DNA of 59,956 nt from an uncultured Flavobacteriales bacterium. GTDB taxonomy: Bacteria; Bacteroidota; Bacteroidia; Flavobacteriales_D; Sanyastnellaceae. The notes under the pieces are model-generated. The model saw nothing but the letters and a program-made list of their open reading frames with translations. It had not been told where the DNA came from and did no database searches. Made by a program: the position numbers and the translations under genes. This document shows, piece by piece, positions 19,081 to 28,228 of this stretch (its first letter is position 1; every line of letters starts with the position of its first letter). The DNA lies in NCBI GenBank assembly GCA_937881575.1, contig CALGEI010000178.1, positions 1 through 59,956 on the forward strand. Reading direction: 5' to 3'.

Positions 19081-19572
19081 TCAAACCGTTTTCAGAGGCA
19101 ATTGAAATGCCAAAGGAAGAAACCGCACCACATCGGGAGAGACCAAAACGCTCCCCGTACCGGCTTGCATCAAGAATCGAATGGGTCGATTTTGACGAAA
19201 CTCTGATTCTACCATGACTTGCCGGCAGCCTCCACAAGGCGAAAAATGCTCCAAGGCCATGTCAATGTCTGTGACGACGGCAGCAGCCACAATGGCCTCC
19301 TTTGGAAACTGAGCGCCAGCGCTGAAAAAGGCGACGCGCTCAGCACACAGGCCACTGGGGTACGCCATGTTTTCCTGGTTGCTTCCTATGACCATTTGGC
19401 CTGACTCCAATAAAACAGCAGCGCCTACCCTGAAATTGGAGTAGGGTGCATACGCGTTTTCACATGCGGCATGTGCGGCCTTGAGCAAATCTTGCTCAGC
19501 CAAATCAAGATCTCTTTCATTCCATTCCTCAAATGAGGACTCTTTATTCACTGCTTTTTTCATCAGTCGCAA
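19081..19572 (-). CDS. cdd: Cytidine deaminase
   Basis: 163 residues. The zinc-site motifs are complete: SGLCAERVAFF (Cys and catalytic Glu, near residue 75) and SPCGGCRQ (two Cys, near residue 111). The substrate-binding YAPYSNFRVGAAV is near residue 41. Deaminates cytidine and deoxycytidine to uridine and deoxyuridine, which nupC and deoA products would then use. Probable first gene of the minus-strand nucleoside operon. The start at 19572 could also be the ATG at 19560, which gives MKKAVN. Confidence 0.94.
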   Translation of the reverse strand: MRLMKKAVNKESSFEEWNERDLDLAEQDLLKAAHAACENAYAPYSNFRVGAAVLLESGQMVIGSNQENMAYPSGLCAERVAFFSAGAQFPKEAIVAAAVVTDIDMALEHFSPCGGCRQVMVESEFRQNRPIRFLMQAGTGSVLVSPDVVRFLPLAFQLPLKTV

Positions 19573-19603
19573 TGTCGCCTCAAATTCCTAAAGTCAGAGA
19601 CTC

Positions 19604-19611
19604 TATATTGC
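19604..19611 (+). promoter_or_regulatory. Putative -7 promoter box upstream of AMP nucleosidase gene
   Basis: TATATTGC, similar to TAnnTTTG, ends four bases before ATG 19616. If used, the mRNA would start at the start codon. No TTG at the expected distance. Confidence 0.3.
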
Positions 19612-19615
19612 AGAT

Positions 19616-20389
19616 ATGCATGACAAACACTCCATCGTTACCAATTGGCTCCCGAGATATACCGGCCTGGACCTCACTGGATTTGGACACTATATCCTTT
19701 TGACCAACTTCAATCACTATCTCGAAATCTTTGCTGAATCGCAAGAAGTGGAAATCGTTGGGAGAGATAAAGCCATGCCGAATGCAACGGCTCATGACAT
19801 CACGATGATCAATTTTGGCATGGGCAGCGCCAATGCAGCCACGATCATGGATTTGCTGTCTGCCATCAAACCCAAAGCAGTCCTTTTTATAGGGAAATGC
19901 GGTTCGTTGAAAGAACGCAACAAGATTGGCGACTTGATTTTACCGCTTGCAGGAATCCGAGGTGAAGGAACTTCGGACGATTACTTCCCTCCCGAAGTCC
20001 CCGCTTTGCCGAGCTTCGCACTTCAGCGGGCTATCTCGTCAACCATTCGAGACTTTAACCGTGACTATGACACCGGATCCGTTTACACGACCAATCGCAG
20101 GGTGTGGGAACACGATGAAGACTTCAAAGAGTACTTAAAAGGAACGCGTGCGCAGGCGATTGACATGGAAACAGCAACTCTATTTTCAGTTGGTTTCGCG
20201 AACCGTTTATCCGTTGGAGCACTTTTGCTCGTCAGCGATGAGCCGATGACGCCTTCTGGCGTGAAGACCGAAGAAAGTGATCGTGTCGTAACGACCAACT
20301 ATGCTGAAGAGCACATCCAAATTGGTGTCGCTTCCCTTAGAGAAATTCAGTCTGAGGGCAGGTCAATCAAACACTTACGCTGGCGCTGA
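19616..20389 (+). CDS. amn: AMP nucleosidase (Bacteroidetes type)
   Basis: 257 residues, the short form found in Bacteroidota. Phosphorylase/nucleosidase fold: TMINFGMGSANAATIMDLL, FIGKCGSLKERNKIGDL and the ribose-binding AQAIDMETATLFSVGF with its Met-Glu pair. It hydrolyses AMP to adenine and ribose 5-phosphate. Placed head to head with cdd across 43 bases, so purine and pyrimidine salvage genes share a divergent control region. Confidence 0.92.
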   Translation: MHDKHSIVTNWLPRYTGLDLTGFGHYILLTNFNHYLEIFAESQEVEIVGRDKAMPNATAHDITMINFGMGSANAATIMDLLSAIKPKAVLFIGKCGSLKERNKIGDLILPLAGIRGEGTSDDYFPPEVPALPSFALQRAISSTIRDFNRDYDTGSVYTTNRRVWEHDEDFKEYLKGTRAQAIDMETATLFSVGFANRLSVGALLLVSDEPMTPSGVKTEESDRVVTTNYAEEHIQIGVASLREIQSEGRSIKHLRWR

Positions 20390-20413
20390 TCGCTTGGAGC
20401 CAAGACTGCATGA

Positions 20414-20908
20414 TTAAGTACCAAGCGGCCAAATCTCGTCACCCTGTGTTTCTGTATGACCGTTCTGAGCATCCTCCTCGAAGGGGAAATCCTGGAAGTC
20501 CATGAACCGAGTGAAACGCGAATGTGAATCCCTTCGGCTGAGCGTAATCCACTGAGCCGGCTGACTCTCTTGAATCTCTTCTTCAGGAAGATCCAAAACG
20601 ATCTCTCCCTCACATAATTGTTGCCAAACATCACTGGCTATTCTGAGCGTTTCTTCTCTTGCCCCCGTTCGATCTTGCCAGACTTGAACGGCCTCCTCAA
20701 CATCTGAGAAAGGCAATTGACTGAGCAACTCCACAATAGGCCCTGTTACACGAGCGAAATATCCCGAGTATGGCAGCCGAATGACAACGTGTTCTCCGTC
20801 AAAATCGAATTGCGAGAAAGGATTCCAAGAAAATGCCATGGCGTGTTTTTTGTTCACATACGCAGAACAGTCGTGGTAGGTTTCGTGCAGCGGGATGATT
20901 CTATTCAT
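20414..20908 (-). CDS. Small protein, possible PqqD-like fold
   Basis: 164 residues from MNRIIPLHE; an ATG at 20920 adds four. Not recognised with confidence. Residues about 25-110 (WNPFSQFDFDGEHVVIRLP, TGPIVELLSQLPF, EAVQVWQDRTGA, SDVWQQLCEGEIVLD) follow the beta-strand, helix, helix pattern of PqqD/RRE peptide-binding domains. The C-terminal 60 residues look disordered and acidic. Convergent with amn and divergent from acs. No radical SAM or precursor peptide gene is adjacent, so if PqqD-like it is an orphan here. Confidence 0.5.
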   Translation of the reverse strand: MNRIIPLHETYHDCSAYVNKKHAMAFSWNPFSQFDFDGEHVVIRLPYSGYFARVTGPIVELLSQLPFSDVEEAVQVWQDRTGAREETLRIASDVWQQLCEGEIVLDLPEEEIQESQPAQWITLSRRDSHSRFTRFMDFQDFPFEEDAQNGHTETQGDEIWPLGT

Positions 20909-20962
20909 GCCAAAACGCAAACAATTTCATCGTTGTACCTTGACGAATTCAACACAGTGCGC

Positions 20963-22879
20963 ATGTCCTTTCAAATTCGCTCATTCGAAGCATATCAAAA
21001 AGCTTGGGGAAAAAGTCAAGACACCCCCGATGAGTTTTGGCGCGACATCGCGAACACGTTCGATTGGATGGAACCTTTTTCCTCGGTCAAAACCGGCAAT
21101 TTCCAAGAGGAACATGTCCGCTGGTTCGAAGACGGAAAGGTCAACATCACGGCCAACGCACTGGACCGCCACCTGCCGACTAAAGCGCATGAAACCGCCA
21201 TTCTTTGGGAACCCAATGACCCAAACGAATCCACGCGAAAACTGAGCTACACTGAGCTTTCTGATCAAACCTGTCAATTTGGAAATGCCCTGAAATCACT
21301 GGGAGTGAAAAAGGGAGATCGTGTTGTTTTGTACATGCCGATGACCCCTGAACTGGCCATTGCTGTGCTGGCGTGCGCTCGAATCGGAGCAGTCCATTCA
21401 GTCGTTTTTGCAGGCTTCAGCGCGCAGGCCTTGGCTGACCGCATTGAAGACGCTCAGGCCAAGGTGGTCATCACAGCAGATGAGGGCCGTCGTGGAATCA
21501 AAACCACCCCACTCAAGGCCACTGTGGATGCGGCCATCGCAAATTCCACTTTCGTGGAGTCTGTAGTCGTTCAAAAAGTAACCGGTGCAGACTGTCAAAT
21601 GGAATCGGGCAAATCCATTTACTGGCATGACCTCATTGCGGGTCATTCGACCATTTGCCCCCCTGAACCCATGGATTCAGAAGATCTCCTTTTCATTCTT
21701 TACACCTCCGGTTCAACTGGAAAGCCAAAGGGAGTGGTGCACGTGCACGGAGGATACATGGTCTATGCCGGCTACACCTTTTCCAATGTGTTTCAATACG
21801 AGCCCGGTGACGTTTATTGGTGCACTGCCGATGTGGGCTGGATCACAGGACACAGCTACATCATCTATGGTCCGCTCTTGAATGGGGCGACAACTTTGAT
21901 GTTTGAAGGCATTCCTACCTATCCCGATCCAGGGAGGTTCTGGGAAATCTGTGCAAAACATCAAGTCAATCAGTTCTATACCGCGCCTACTGCGATCCGA
22001 TCCCTCATGGCCGCTGGGACTGAACCCGTTTTGCGCCATGATCTGTCTTCCCTGAAGGTATTGGGGAGCGTCGGCGAACCCATCAATGAGGAAGCCTGGC
22101 AATGGTATCACGACATTGTTGGACAGAAACGATGTCCGATCGTAGATACGTGGTGGCAGACGGAAACCGGGGGCATCATGATCAGCGGACTGGGCGGCCT
22201 GAGTCCCCAAAAGCCGGCTCATGCCGGTTATCCGATTCCTGGGATTCACCCCGTTCTTCTTGACCCGAATGGCCAAGAAATCAAAGAAAACAATGTGGAA
22301 GGGCTCTTGTGCATTGCGCACCCCTGGCCCAGTATGATCCGCACCACATACGGAGATCATGAGCGCTGCAGAAACACCTATTTTAATCCTTTCCCCGGTC
22401 ATTATTTCACAGGAGATGGTGCGAAACGTGATGAGCATGGTATGTACCGCATCATTGGCCGAGTCGATGATGTGATCAATGTTTCAGGACATCGATTTGG
22501 CACCGCCGAAATAGAGTCCGCAATCAATGAAACTGCTGGAGCAATTGAGTCGGCCGTCGTTGGGTTTCCGCATGACATCAAAGGACAAGGCATCCATGCT
22601 TTTGTCATTTTGGATGCCAAATCCATCCATTTGACTGTAGACCAATTGGAACAAGCAGCGCAAAACGCGGTGATTCATAGCATCGGAAAAATCGCATGTC
22701 CCGATCGCATACAATTTGTTACCAGCTTACCGAAAACCCGCTCAGGAAAAATCATGCGACGCATTTTACGCAAAGTTGCGGAGGGAGAGTTTGAATCATT
22801 TGGGGACACCTCGACTCTTTTGGACCCGACTTGTGTAGATTTGCTCGTAAGCGGTGCTAAACAACTGAAAACAAAGTGA
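20963..22879 (+). CDS. acs: Acetyl-CoA synthetase
   Basis: 638 residues from ATG 20963; the frame is open further upstream but family members begin near here. AMP-forming ligase activating acetate to acetyl-CoA. Motifs: ATP-binding YTSGSTGKPKG near residue 250, WWQTETGG near residue 400, the YFTGDGAKRDEHG adenylate motif, and the C-terminal RSGKIMRR with the lysine that protein acetylases modify. No signal peptide. The TGA stop overlaps a GTG (GTGA) that begins the following giant surface protein. Confidence 0.96.
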   Translation: MSFQIRSFEAYQKAWGKSQDTPDEFWRDIANTFDWMEPFSSVKTGNFQEEHVRWFEDGKVNITANALDRHLPTKAHETAILWEPNDPNESTRKLSYTELSDQTCQFGNALKSLGVKKGDRVVLYMPMTPELAIAVLACARIGAVHSVVFAGFSAQALADRIEDAQAKVVITADEGRRGIKTTPLKATVDAAIANSTFVESVVVQKVTGADCQMESGKSIYWHDLIAGHSTICPPEPMDSEDLLFILYTSGSTGKPKGVVHVHGGYMVYAGYTFSNVFQYEPGDVYWCTADVGWITGHSYIIYGPLLNGATTLMFEGIPTYPDPGRFWEICAKHQVNQFYTAPTAIRSLMAAGTEPVLRHDLSSLKVLGSVGEPINEEAWQWYHDIVGQKRCPIVDTWWQTETGGIMISGLGGLSPQKPAHAGYPIPGIHPVLLDPNGQEIKENNVEGLLCIAHPWPSMIRTTYGDHERCRNTYFNPFPGHYFTGDGAKRDEHGMYRIIGRVDDVINVSGHRFGTAEIESAINETAGAIESAVVGFPHDIKGQGIHAFVILDAKSIHLTVDQLEQAAQNAVIHSIGKIACPDRIQFVTSLPKTRSGKIMRRILRKVAEGEFESFGDTSTLLDPTCVDLLVSGAKQLKTK

Positions 22880-25800
22880 TTTCAACTTCAAAAAACCGAA
22901 TTGCGCTCAAGCCTGACTCTCGATTGAAGCGTCATTCCCGATTTATTTGGAAAATTCTATTCATTGGATGCGTTTGGGCCGCTGCCTTCAACACAGTTGA
23001 CGCACAAGTCGATACAGAATTCTGGTTTGTAGCCCCTGAAGTTTGGGCCAATCACGGGGACAGCCCCACCCTCCTGCGTTTTGCCACATTCGACGAGCCC
23101 GCAGTGATTACAATTGAACAACCTGCCAACGCCAGTTTCCCAACGCAAACCCTGACCGTGGCTGCCAATGCCGTGGCCTCTTTGAGCCTTGCGCCTTGGT
23201 TGAGTCAGGTTGAAAACAAACCCGCCAACACCGTTCTCAATTTTGGCTTGCACATTGTCTCAACATCCCTGGTCGAGGCCTATTACGAGGTCAATCCTTC
23301 GAACAACCTCAACCCCGACATTTTCGCCCTGAAAGGCGCTAACGCCTTGGGGCTAGACTTCGTGGTGCCCTTTCAGATGTACCTCAACAACGGGTATTCG
23401 CAATCTACCTCGTCTTTTGATCTTGTGGCCACCGAGGACAATACGACGGTGACCATTACACCGCGCAAGACCATCATTGGCCATGCAGCCAATGTCCCTT
23501 TTACCATCACATTGGACGAAGGAGAAACTTGGAGTGGACGAGCGTCCTCCACGCTCGCTGCGCAACATCCTTCCGGAACGACTGTCACATCTGACAAACC
23601 CATCGCCATCACCATGAGCGACGATTCTGTTCAAGGCACGCCGTATGGTGGTTGCGCTGACATCATGGGAGATCAGATTGTACCGGTCAGTATTGTCGGC
23701 ACGGAGTACATAGCGGTCAAAGGAAATCTCAATGGACCGGACAAGATTTTCATTGTTCCTACAGTGCCTGGCACCGTCATTAGCCTCAATGGCAACGTGG
23801 TTTCTACCCTGCCATCGATCTATTCCATGTACACGCATACGCTGTCAGCGGCTGCAGCCTATTATACCACGAGCGAACCGGTCTATGTGCTTCACTTGAC
23901 CGGTTTTGGTTGTGAGGTAGGCGGAGCGCTATTGCCTCCAATTGTTTGCACCGGATCGCAAGAAGTTGCATTTGTTCGATCGACCAACGAATTCATAGGA
24001 CTCAAAATCATCGTGTCCTCCGGAGGCGAAGATGACTTCACTTTCAATGGGAACACAGCGAATGTCCAAGCGAGTGACTTCAACAATGTCCCTGGAACGG
24101 GGGGCGATTGGAAGTACGCCAACATTACGGCCTCATCATTTGTCCCCACCCTTCAGGCCTCTAGACTTTCGAATAGCTCCTCCTTATTTCACCTGGGCAT
24201 CATCCACGGAGGTGCTAGCTCAGGAACGCGCTATGGCTATTTCAGCAATTATGCGGCTCAAGCGTATGTGGTACAAGTCGAAGACAACACCCTGTGCGAA
24301 GGTGAAGCGCTGGAGTTGCAAACGAACGAAATGATTGGAGCGACCTACAACTGGACCGGCCCCAATGCCTTCACAGGTCAAGGCAACCCCTTGGATTTAG
24401 GCGTGCTCGACGCAGCAGACAATGGCGAATACATCGTCTCAGGATATGTTGGCTCTTGCCCCATTGCCAACGATACGTTGTTGCTGACGGTAAGCCCTGT
24501 TCCTGAATTGCCCCTCATTGAAGGACCGACTTGGCTTTGCGAAGGTGAGTCCATCGCATTGAGTACCGATTCCGTCGGAGCTGTTCAATATGATTGGTAT
24601 GGCCCTTCAGGCCCCTTGCCCAATGCCACCGAAATCAATATCACGAATGCGACACCGGCGGATTCTGGATCATATTCGCTGGTAGTCAATGACCATGGTT
24701 GTTTCTCTCCAGTCGCCTCATGGGACGTCAGCGTGCAGCCTCAGCTTTCGGGCATGATCGATCAGGATTCCATTGTTGTTTGCAACGGATCCAACATTTT
24801 AGTATCCTCGTTGAACCCTTCAGTTTCATCGTGGGAATGGACGTCTCCTGCAGGCAATTTGATCAGCAACGGAACCGGCATGCAAATCACCAATGCACAA
24901 GTCGACCAAACGGGATGGTACCAATTGGATGGTGTCGCCAATGATTGCCCCCTGCATACGGATTCCATTTGGGTTGAAATTATATCGACCCCAGAAGTCT
25001 TGGCCATTGATGCTCCGCCAGTTTGTTTGGGGTCCGATGCCACACTGACAGCTGAAACAACAAGCGAAGGGTGCACGTTTACTTGGTTGGATGCCGATGG
25101 CAATGTCGTGGGCACGGACAATCCGCTTGTGATCAACGAGGTGAATTGGGAGGACCCTCAATTTTACCAAGTGGTCGCTCAACTGAATGGATGCTCTTCT
25201 ATCCCCGTGGATGCTTCTGTTCAAGTGGAGATTCCCGGTGATCTGGACATTGTGGACTTAGCGGGCAATTCATTGGATGATTTCAGCATTTGCGAAGGTG
25301 ACAATTTCGAAATCTTTGCTGAAGGTCCCTCCAATGTCTCCTGGGAATGGAGCCATCCTTTGGGCAATACCAACGGCGAATCAATGGACATTGAAAATGT
25401 TCAAAGCAACAACGAGGGCTGGTATATATTAAGTGGAGAAATTGGCGATTGTCCGATGATTCCGGACTCCCTCTTGTTGGAAGTGCTCAACACCCCGTCA
25501 CCTCCAATCTTGAGTGGTTTCGACCCCCTTTGCGAAGGGGGGAGCGTCACCTTGACCGCGCAGGTCGACAACGGATCAACCGTTGTTTGGAATCACACTT
25601 TTTTCGGTTCGTATGATGCACTCGTTTGGGACATGGACTCCGTTCCATTGACAGGCAATGGAACGTACACGGTCTACGCCATTGACAATGGCTGCGTGTC
25701 CTCATCCGTTTCCGCTGAATTGGAGGTTGTGCCTCTACCGAATAACATCGCCAGTGACTTCTCTGCGCTCTCTGTCACGCATTGCCCTGAATCGGACGCC

Positions 25801-26319
25801 ATTTTATCCCTTCCCAATTTGGATGCGGCCTATCAAGTCGAATGGAATTTTATCGACGAACAAGGCAATGCCTCTTTCATAAGCGCTGAAGGAGGCATCC
25901 AAGTCTCAATGGATGGGTTGTATGAAGTTCAATTGATTACGGGACCGCCTTGCTATTTGTCTGCATCAGGTGCCTTTGAAGTGGAAACCGTCGTCTGCGA
26001 AATGGTTATTCCCAATGTCATTACGCCGAACTCAGACGGAGACAATGAGGGCTTCCACATCCCCGACTTGTCCTTTTTCCCCGGAAGCAGCTGTACGATT
26101 TACAACCGCTGGGGACAAGCCGTTTTTGCTTCCAATGATTTTGGAAACACATCCGGATGGAGGCCATCAGAGGAAGAAGCCACAGAAGGAACCTATTATT
26201 ATGTGATTCAAATTCTCCGAGATAGCGGAACGCTCTTGATAGAGGATCAATATGGCGTTCATGAATTTTCAAATGCGGGTCCCATTCAATTGACGGGAAG
26301 CCTCACATTGCTCCGTTAG
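22876..26319 (+). CDS. Giant surface protein: IgGFc-like domain, Ig-like repeats, gliding-motility C-terminal domain
   Basis: 1147 residues. No ATG precedes the signal peptide, so the start is taken as GTG 22876, which overlaps the acs stop by GTGA. Signal peptide about 20-43 (KILFIGCVWAAAFNTVDAQ). Residues about 45-460 match the IgGFc-binding domain pattern (TEFWFVAPEVWANHGDSP, VEAYYEVNPS, TLSAAAAYYTTSEPVYVLH). Six or seven Ig/PKD-like units follow, each opening with LCEGE or VCNGS and containing Trp-Gly or Trp-Glu cores. The end (VIPNVITPNSDGDNEGF, YNRWGQAVF, GTYYYVIQI) is the type B T9SS sorting domain. Probably an adhesin or gliding surface component. A close paralogue is at 28229-31771. 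Confidence 0.88.
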   Translation: MISTSKNRIALKPDSRLKRHSRFIWKILFIGCVWAAAFNTVDAQVDTEFWFVAPEVWANHGDSPTLLRFATFDEPAVITIEQPANASFPTQTLTVAANAVASLSLAPWLSQVENKPANTVLNFGLHIVSTSLVEAYYEVNPSNNLNPDIFALKGANALGLDFVVPFQMYLNNGYSQSTSSFDLVATEDNTTVTITPRKTIIGHAANVPFTITLDEGETWSGRASSTLAAQHPSGTTVTSDKPIAITMSDDSVQGTPYGGCADIMGDQIVPVSIVGTEYIAVKGNLNGPDKIFIVPTVPGTVISLNGNVVSTLPSIYSMYTHTLSAAAAYYTTSEPVYVLHLTGFGCEVGGALLPPIVCTGSQEVAFVRSTNEFIGLKIIVSSGGEDDFTFNGNTANVQASDFNNVPGTGGDWKYANITASSFVPTLQASRLSNSSSLFHLGIIHGGASSGTRYGYFSNYAAQAYVVQVEDNTLCEGEALELQTNEMIGATYNWTGPNAFTGQGNPLDLGVLDAADNGEYIVSGYVGSCPIANDTLLLTVSPVPELPLIEGPTWLCEGESIALSTDSVGAVQYDWYGPSGPLPNATEINITNATPADSGSYSLVVNDHGCFSPVASWDVSVQPQLSGMIDQDSIVVCNGSNILVSSLNPSVSSWEWTSPAGNLISNGTGMQITNAQVDQTGWYQLDGVANDCPLHTDSIWVEIISTPEVLAIDAPPVCLGSDATLTAETTSEGCTFTWLDADGNVVGTDNPLVINEVNWEDPQFYQVVAQLNGCSSIPVDASVQVEIPGDLDIVDLAGNSLDDFSICEGDNFEIFAEGPSNVSWEWSHPLGNTNGESMDIENVQSNNEGWYILSGEIGDCPMIPDSLLLEVLNTPSPPILSGFDPLCEGGSVTLTAQVDNGSTVVWNHTFFGSYDALVWDMDSVPLTGNGTYTVYAIDNGCVSSSVSAELEVVPLPNNIASDFSALSVTHCPESDAILSLPNLDAAYQVEWNFIDEQGNASFISAEGGIQVSMDGLYEVQLITGPPCYLSASGAFEVETVVCEMVIPNVITPNSDGDNEGFHIPDLSFFPGSSCTIYNRWGQAVFASNDFGNTSGWRPSEEEATEGTYYYVIQILRDSGTLLIEDQYGVHEFSNAGPIQLTGSLTLLR

Positions 26320-26359
26320 CGTCACGTTTTTTGCCTTCAACTCTCAATCGAATAAATTC

Positions 26360-28090
26360 ATGCTATTCAATTTCAAGCATTTTAAAGGGGATTTATTCGG
26401 TGGTTTAACGGCTGGAGTTGTCGCACTTCCTTTGGCGCTAGCATTCGGAGAACAATCCGGTCTTGGAGCTTCTGCGGGGCTATTTGGCGCAGCATTCATT
26501 GCCTTTTTCGCCGCCTTGTTTGGAGGCACGTCCACTCAAATTTCAGGTCCTACTGCGCCCATGACAGTCCTGAGCGCTTCGATTGTGAGCGCTATTTTGA
26601 TTCACCGAGAAGGCGATTTATCTCAAGCTCTGCCCCTGATCTTACTGGTTTTCTTCCTTGCTGGTGTTTTTCAAATAGCACTGGGAATGATGAAACTCGG
26701 ATCCTACATCCGATTCATTCCGCAAACGGTCGTGTCAGGATTCATGACCGGCATCGGGGTCATCATATTGATTACTCAAGTGTTGCCTGCTATTGGTTAC
26801 ATCCCTTCTGAAGATGAAGCACACATACAAACACACCGGATTGCTGCTAAGCGTATTCTAGTTCAAAATGCGTTTTTGTCAGCCAGTGAAGCTTGGGTTG
26901 AAGAATCTCAAGATTCAATCGGCGGGTTTGAGGTGAAGCATCATTTGAATATCTCAGTGGCTGACATCACCAATGAAGCCAAAGGAATCATTCGCCAAGA
27001 AAGCCAAGGCGTTCTCGGGGCCTTACGCTACATCCCACTGGGACTTCAGAACATCAACTGGCTGGAGCTGCTTCTCTGCCTGAGTACCATTGTCATCATT
27101 TATGGCTTTAAACGCATCACCACCGCAATTCCAAGCGCTTTGGCGGCTTTGGTGGCCATCACCAGTGTCGCCGTTTTCATGGACCTTCCTTGCCGGAGCA
27201 TATCCAAGATTGAAGCGGGCATGCCCGCCTTGCAATGGAGCATGTTTTCCTGGCCACAATTTTCCAACCTGGGTCCTTACGTCCTGACGGCCCTGATCTT
27301 GGCCCTTCTCGGGGCTATTGATTCGTTGTTGACCAGCGTCGTCGCCGACAACATGACACGAACCCAACACGAACCCAACAAAGAATTGATTGGCCAAGGC
27401 ATTGGAAACAGCATCGCCGCCATGTTTGGAGGCCTTCCTGGTGCTGGTGCCACGATTCGAACCGTTGTCAACATTCAGGCAGGCGGAAAAACACGATTGA
27501 GCGGAATGGTGGCAGGGATTCTCCTGTTTACAACGATTGTGATTCTAGGACCGATTGCCTCACAAATTCCAGCCGCTGTCTTGGCCGGAATCCTAATCAC
27601 CGTAGGCATTGGTGTAATGGATTACAAAGGCTTAAGAGGGTTGGTTAAAATGGGATGGGGAGAGCGAGTCGTGCTGCTCGCGGTCTTGATCTTGACCGTC
27701 TTTTGGCAATTGGTCTATGCCGTAGCAGTCGGCTTGGTGATCGCCTCATTCCAATTCATGAAATACATGGGGGATTGGTCCATCAGCCAATTCCGGTTGC
27801 ACATCGAGCCTGAAGAAGGCGTTCAAGATGTATTGGTCAAATCATTGCACGGCCCCCTATTTTTTGGAAACGCCTCTGCCTTGGCTGGTCTTCGGAGTCA
27901 AATTCCATCGGAAATCGACCAGGTCATCATCGACATGACCGATGTTCATTTTATAGACCAAAGTGGGGTTTCTGCATTAGAAGAAACCGTTTCAGCGATG
28001 AAAAAATCTGGAAAACACGTCGAAATCAAAGGACTCAGTGATCAACCAGAAAAGAGAATCCGTGCTGCATCTAACTTGCTGAATGACTGA
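26360..28090 (+). CDS. SulP-family anion transporter with STAS domain
   Basis: 576 residues. SLC26/SulP fold: FGGLTAGVVALPLALAFGEQSG at the N-terminus, the TQISGPTAPMTVLSA core, NKELIGQGIGNSIAAMFGGLPGAGA near residue 340, and about 11 membrane helices. Residues about 480-576 form the cytosolic STAS domain (VIIDMTDVHFIDQSGVSAL). It could carry bicarbonate, sulfate or another anion. It sits between two paralogous giant surface protein genes, with 40 and 138 bases to each side. Confidence 0.9.
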   Translation: MLFNFKHFKGDLFGGLTAGVVALPLALAFGEQSGLGASAGLFGAAFIAFFAALFGGTSTQISGPTAPMTVLSASIVSAILIHREGDLSQALPLILLVFFLAGVFQIALGMMKLGSYIRFIPQTVVSGFMTGIGVIILITQVLPAIGYIPSEDEAHIQTHRIAAKRILVQNAFLSASEAWVEESQDSIGGFEVKHHLNISVADITNEAKGIIRQESQGVLGALRYIPLGLQNINWLELLLCLSTIVIIYGFKRITTAIPSALAALVAITSVAVFMDLPCRSISKIEAGMPALQWSMFSWPQFSNLGPYVLTALILALLGAIDSLLTSVVADNMTRTQHEPNKELIGQGIGNSIAAMFGGLPGAGATIRTVVNIQAGGKTRLSGMVAGILLFTTIVILGPIASQIPAAVLAGILITVGIGVMDYKGLRGLVKMGWGERVVLLAVLILTVFWQLVYAVAVGLVIASFQFMKYMGDWSISQFRLHIEPEEGVQDVLVKSLHGPLFFGNASALAGLRSQIPSEIDQVIIDMTDVHFIDQSGVSALEETVSAMKKSGKHVEIKGLSDQPEKRIRAASNLLND

Positions 28091-28191
28091 GACAAATACA
28101 GAGGAGAAGGATGACCTTCCTGAATTCTTTCATTCAGAATGCAACTCAATTTAGGATATTGGTGTTTTTATGACACTATCGCGTCCAGCGC

Positions 28192-28199
28192 TATCTTCG
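28192..28199 (+). promoter_or_regulatory. Putative -7 promoter box (TATCTTCG)
   Basis: TATCTTCG, 29 bases upstream of ATG 28229, inside the 138-base gap after the SulP gene. The preceding sequence at 28107-28139 contains a short CTGAAT/ATTCAG inverted repeat without a T run, so it is not a clear terminator. Confidence 0.35.
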
Positions 28200-28228
28200 T
28201 TCCTGAATAACACACGTCTTTTCTCTGT

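Noticed and set aside
20717-20962. Upstream extension of the acs frame
   Set aside because: Would overlap the divergent small gene and add 82 residues not seen in acetyl-CoA synthetases.
21713-22438. 241-codon minus-strand frame
   Set aside because: Antisense to the conserved core of acs; no motif.
28107-28145. Hairpin CTGAAT/ATTCAG as a terminator of the SulP gene
   Set aside because: Short stem and no T run after it.
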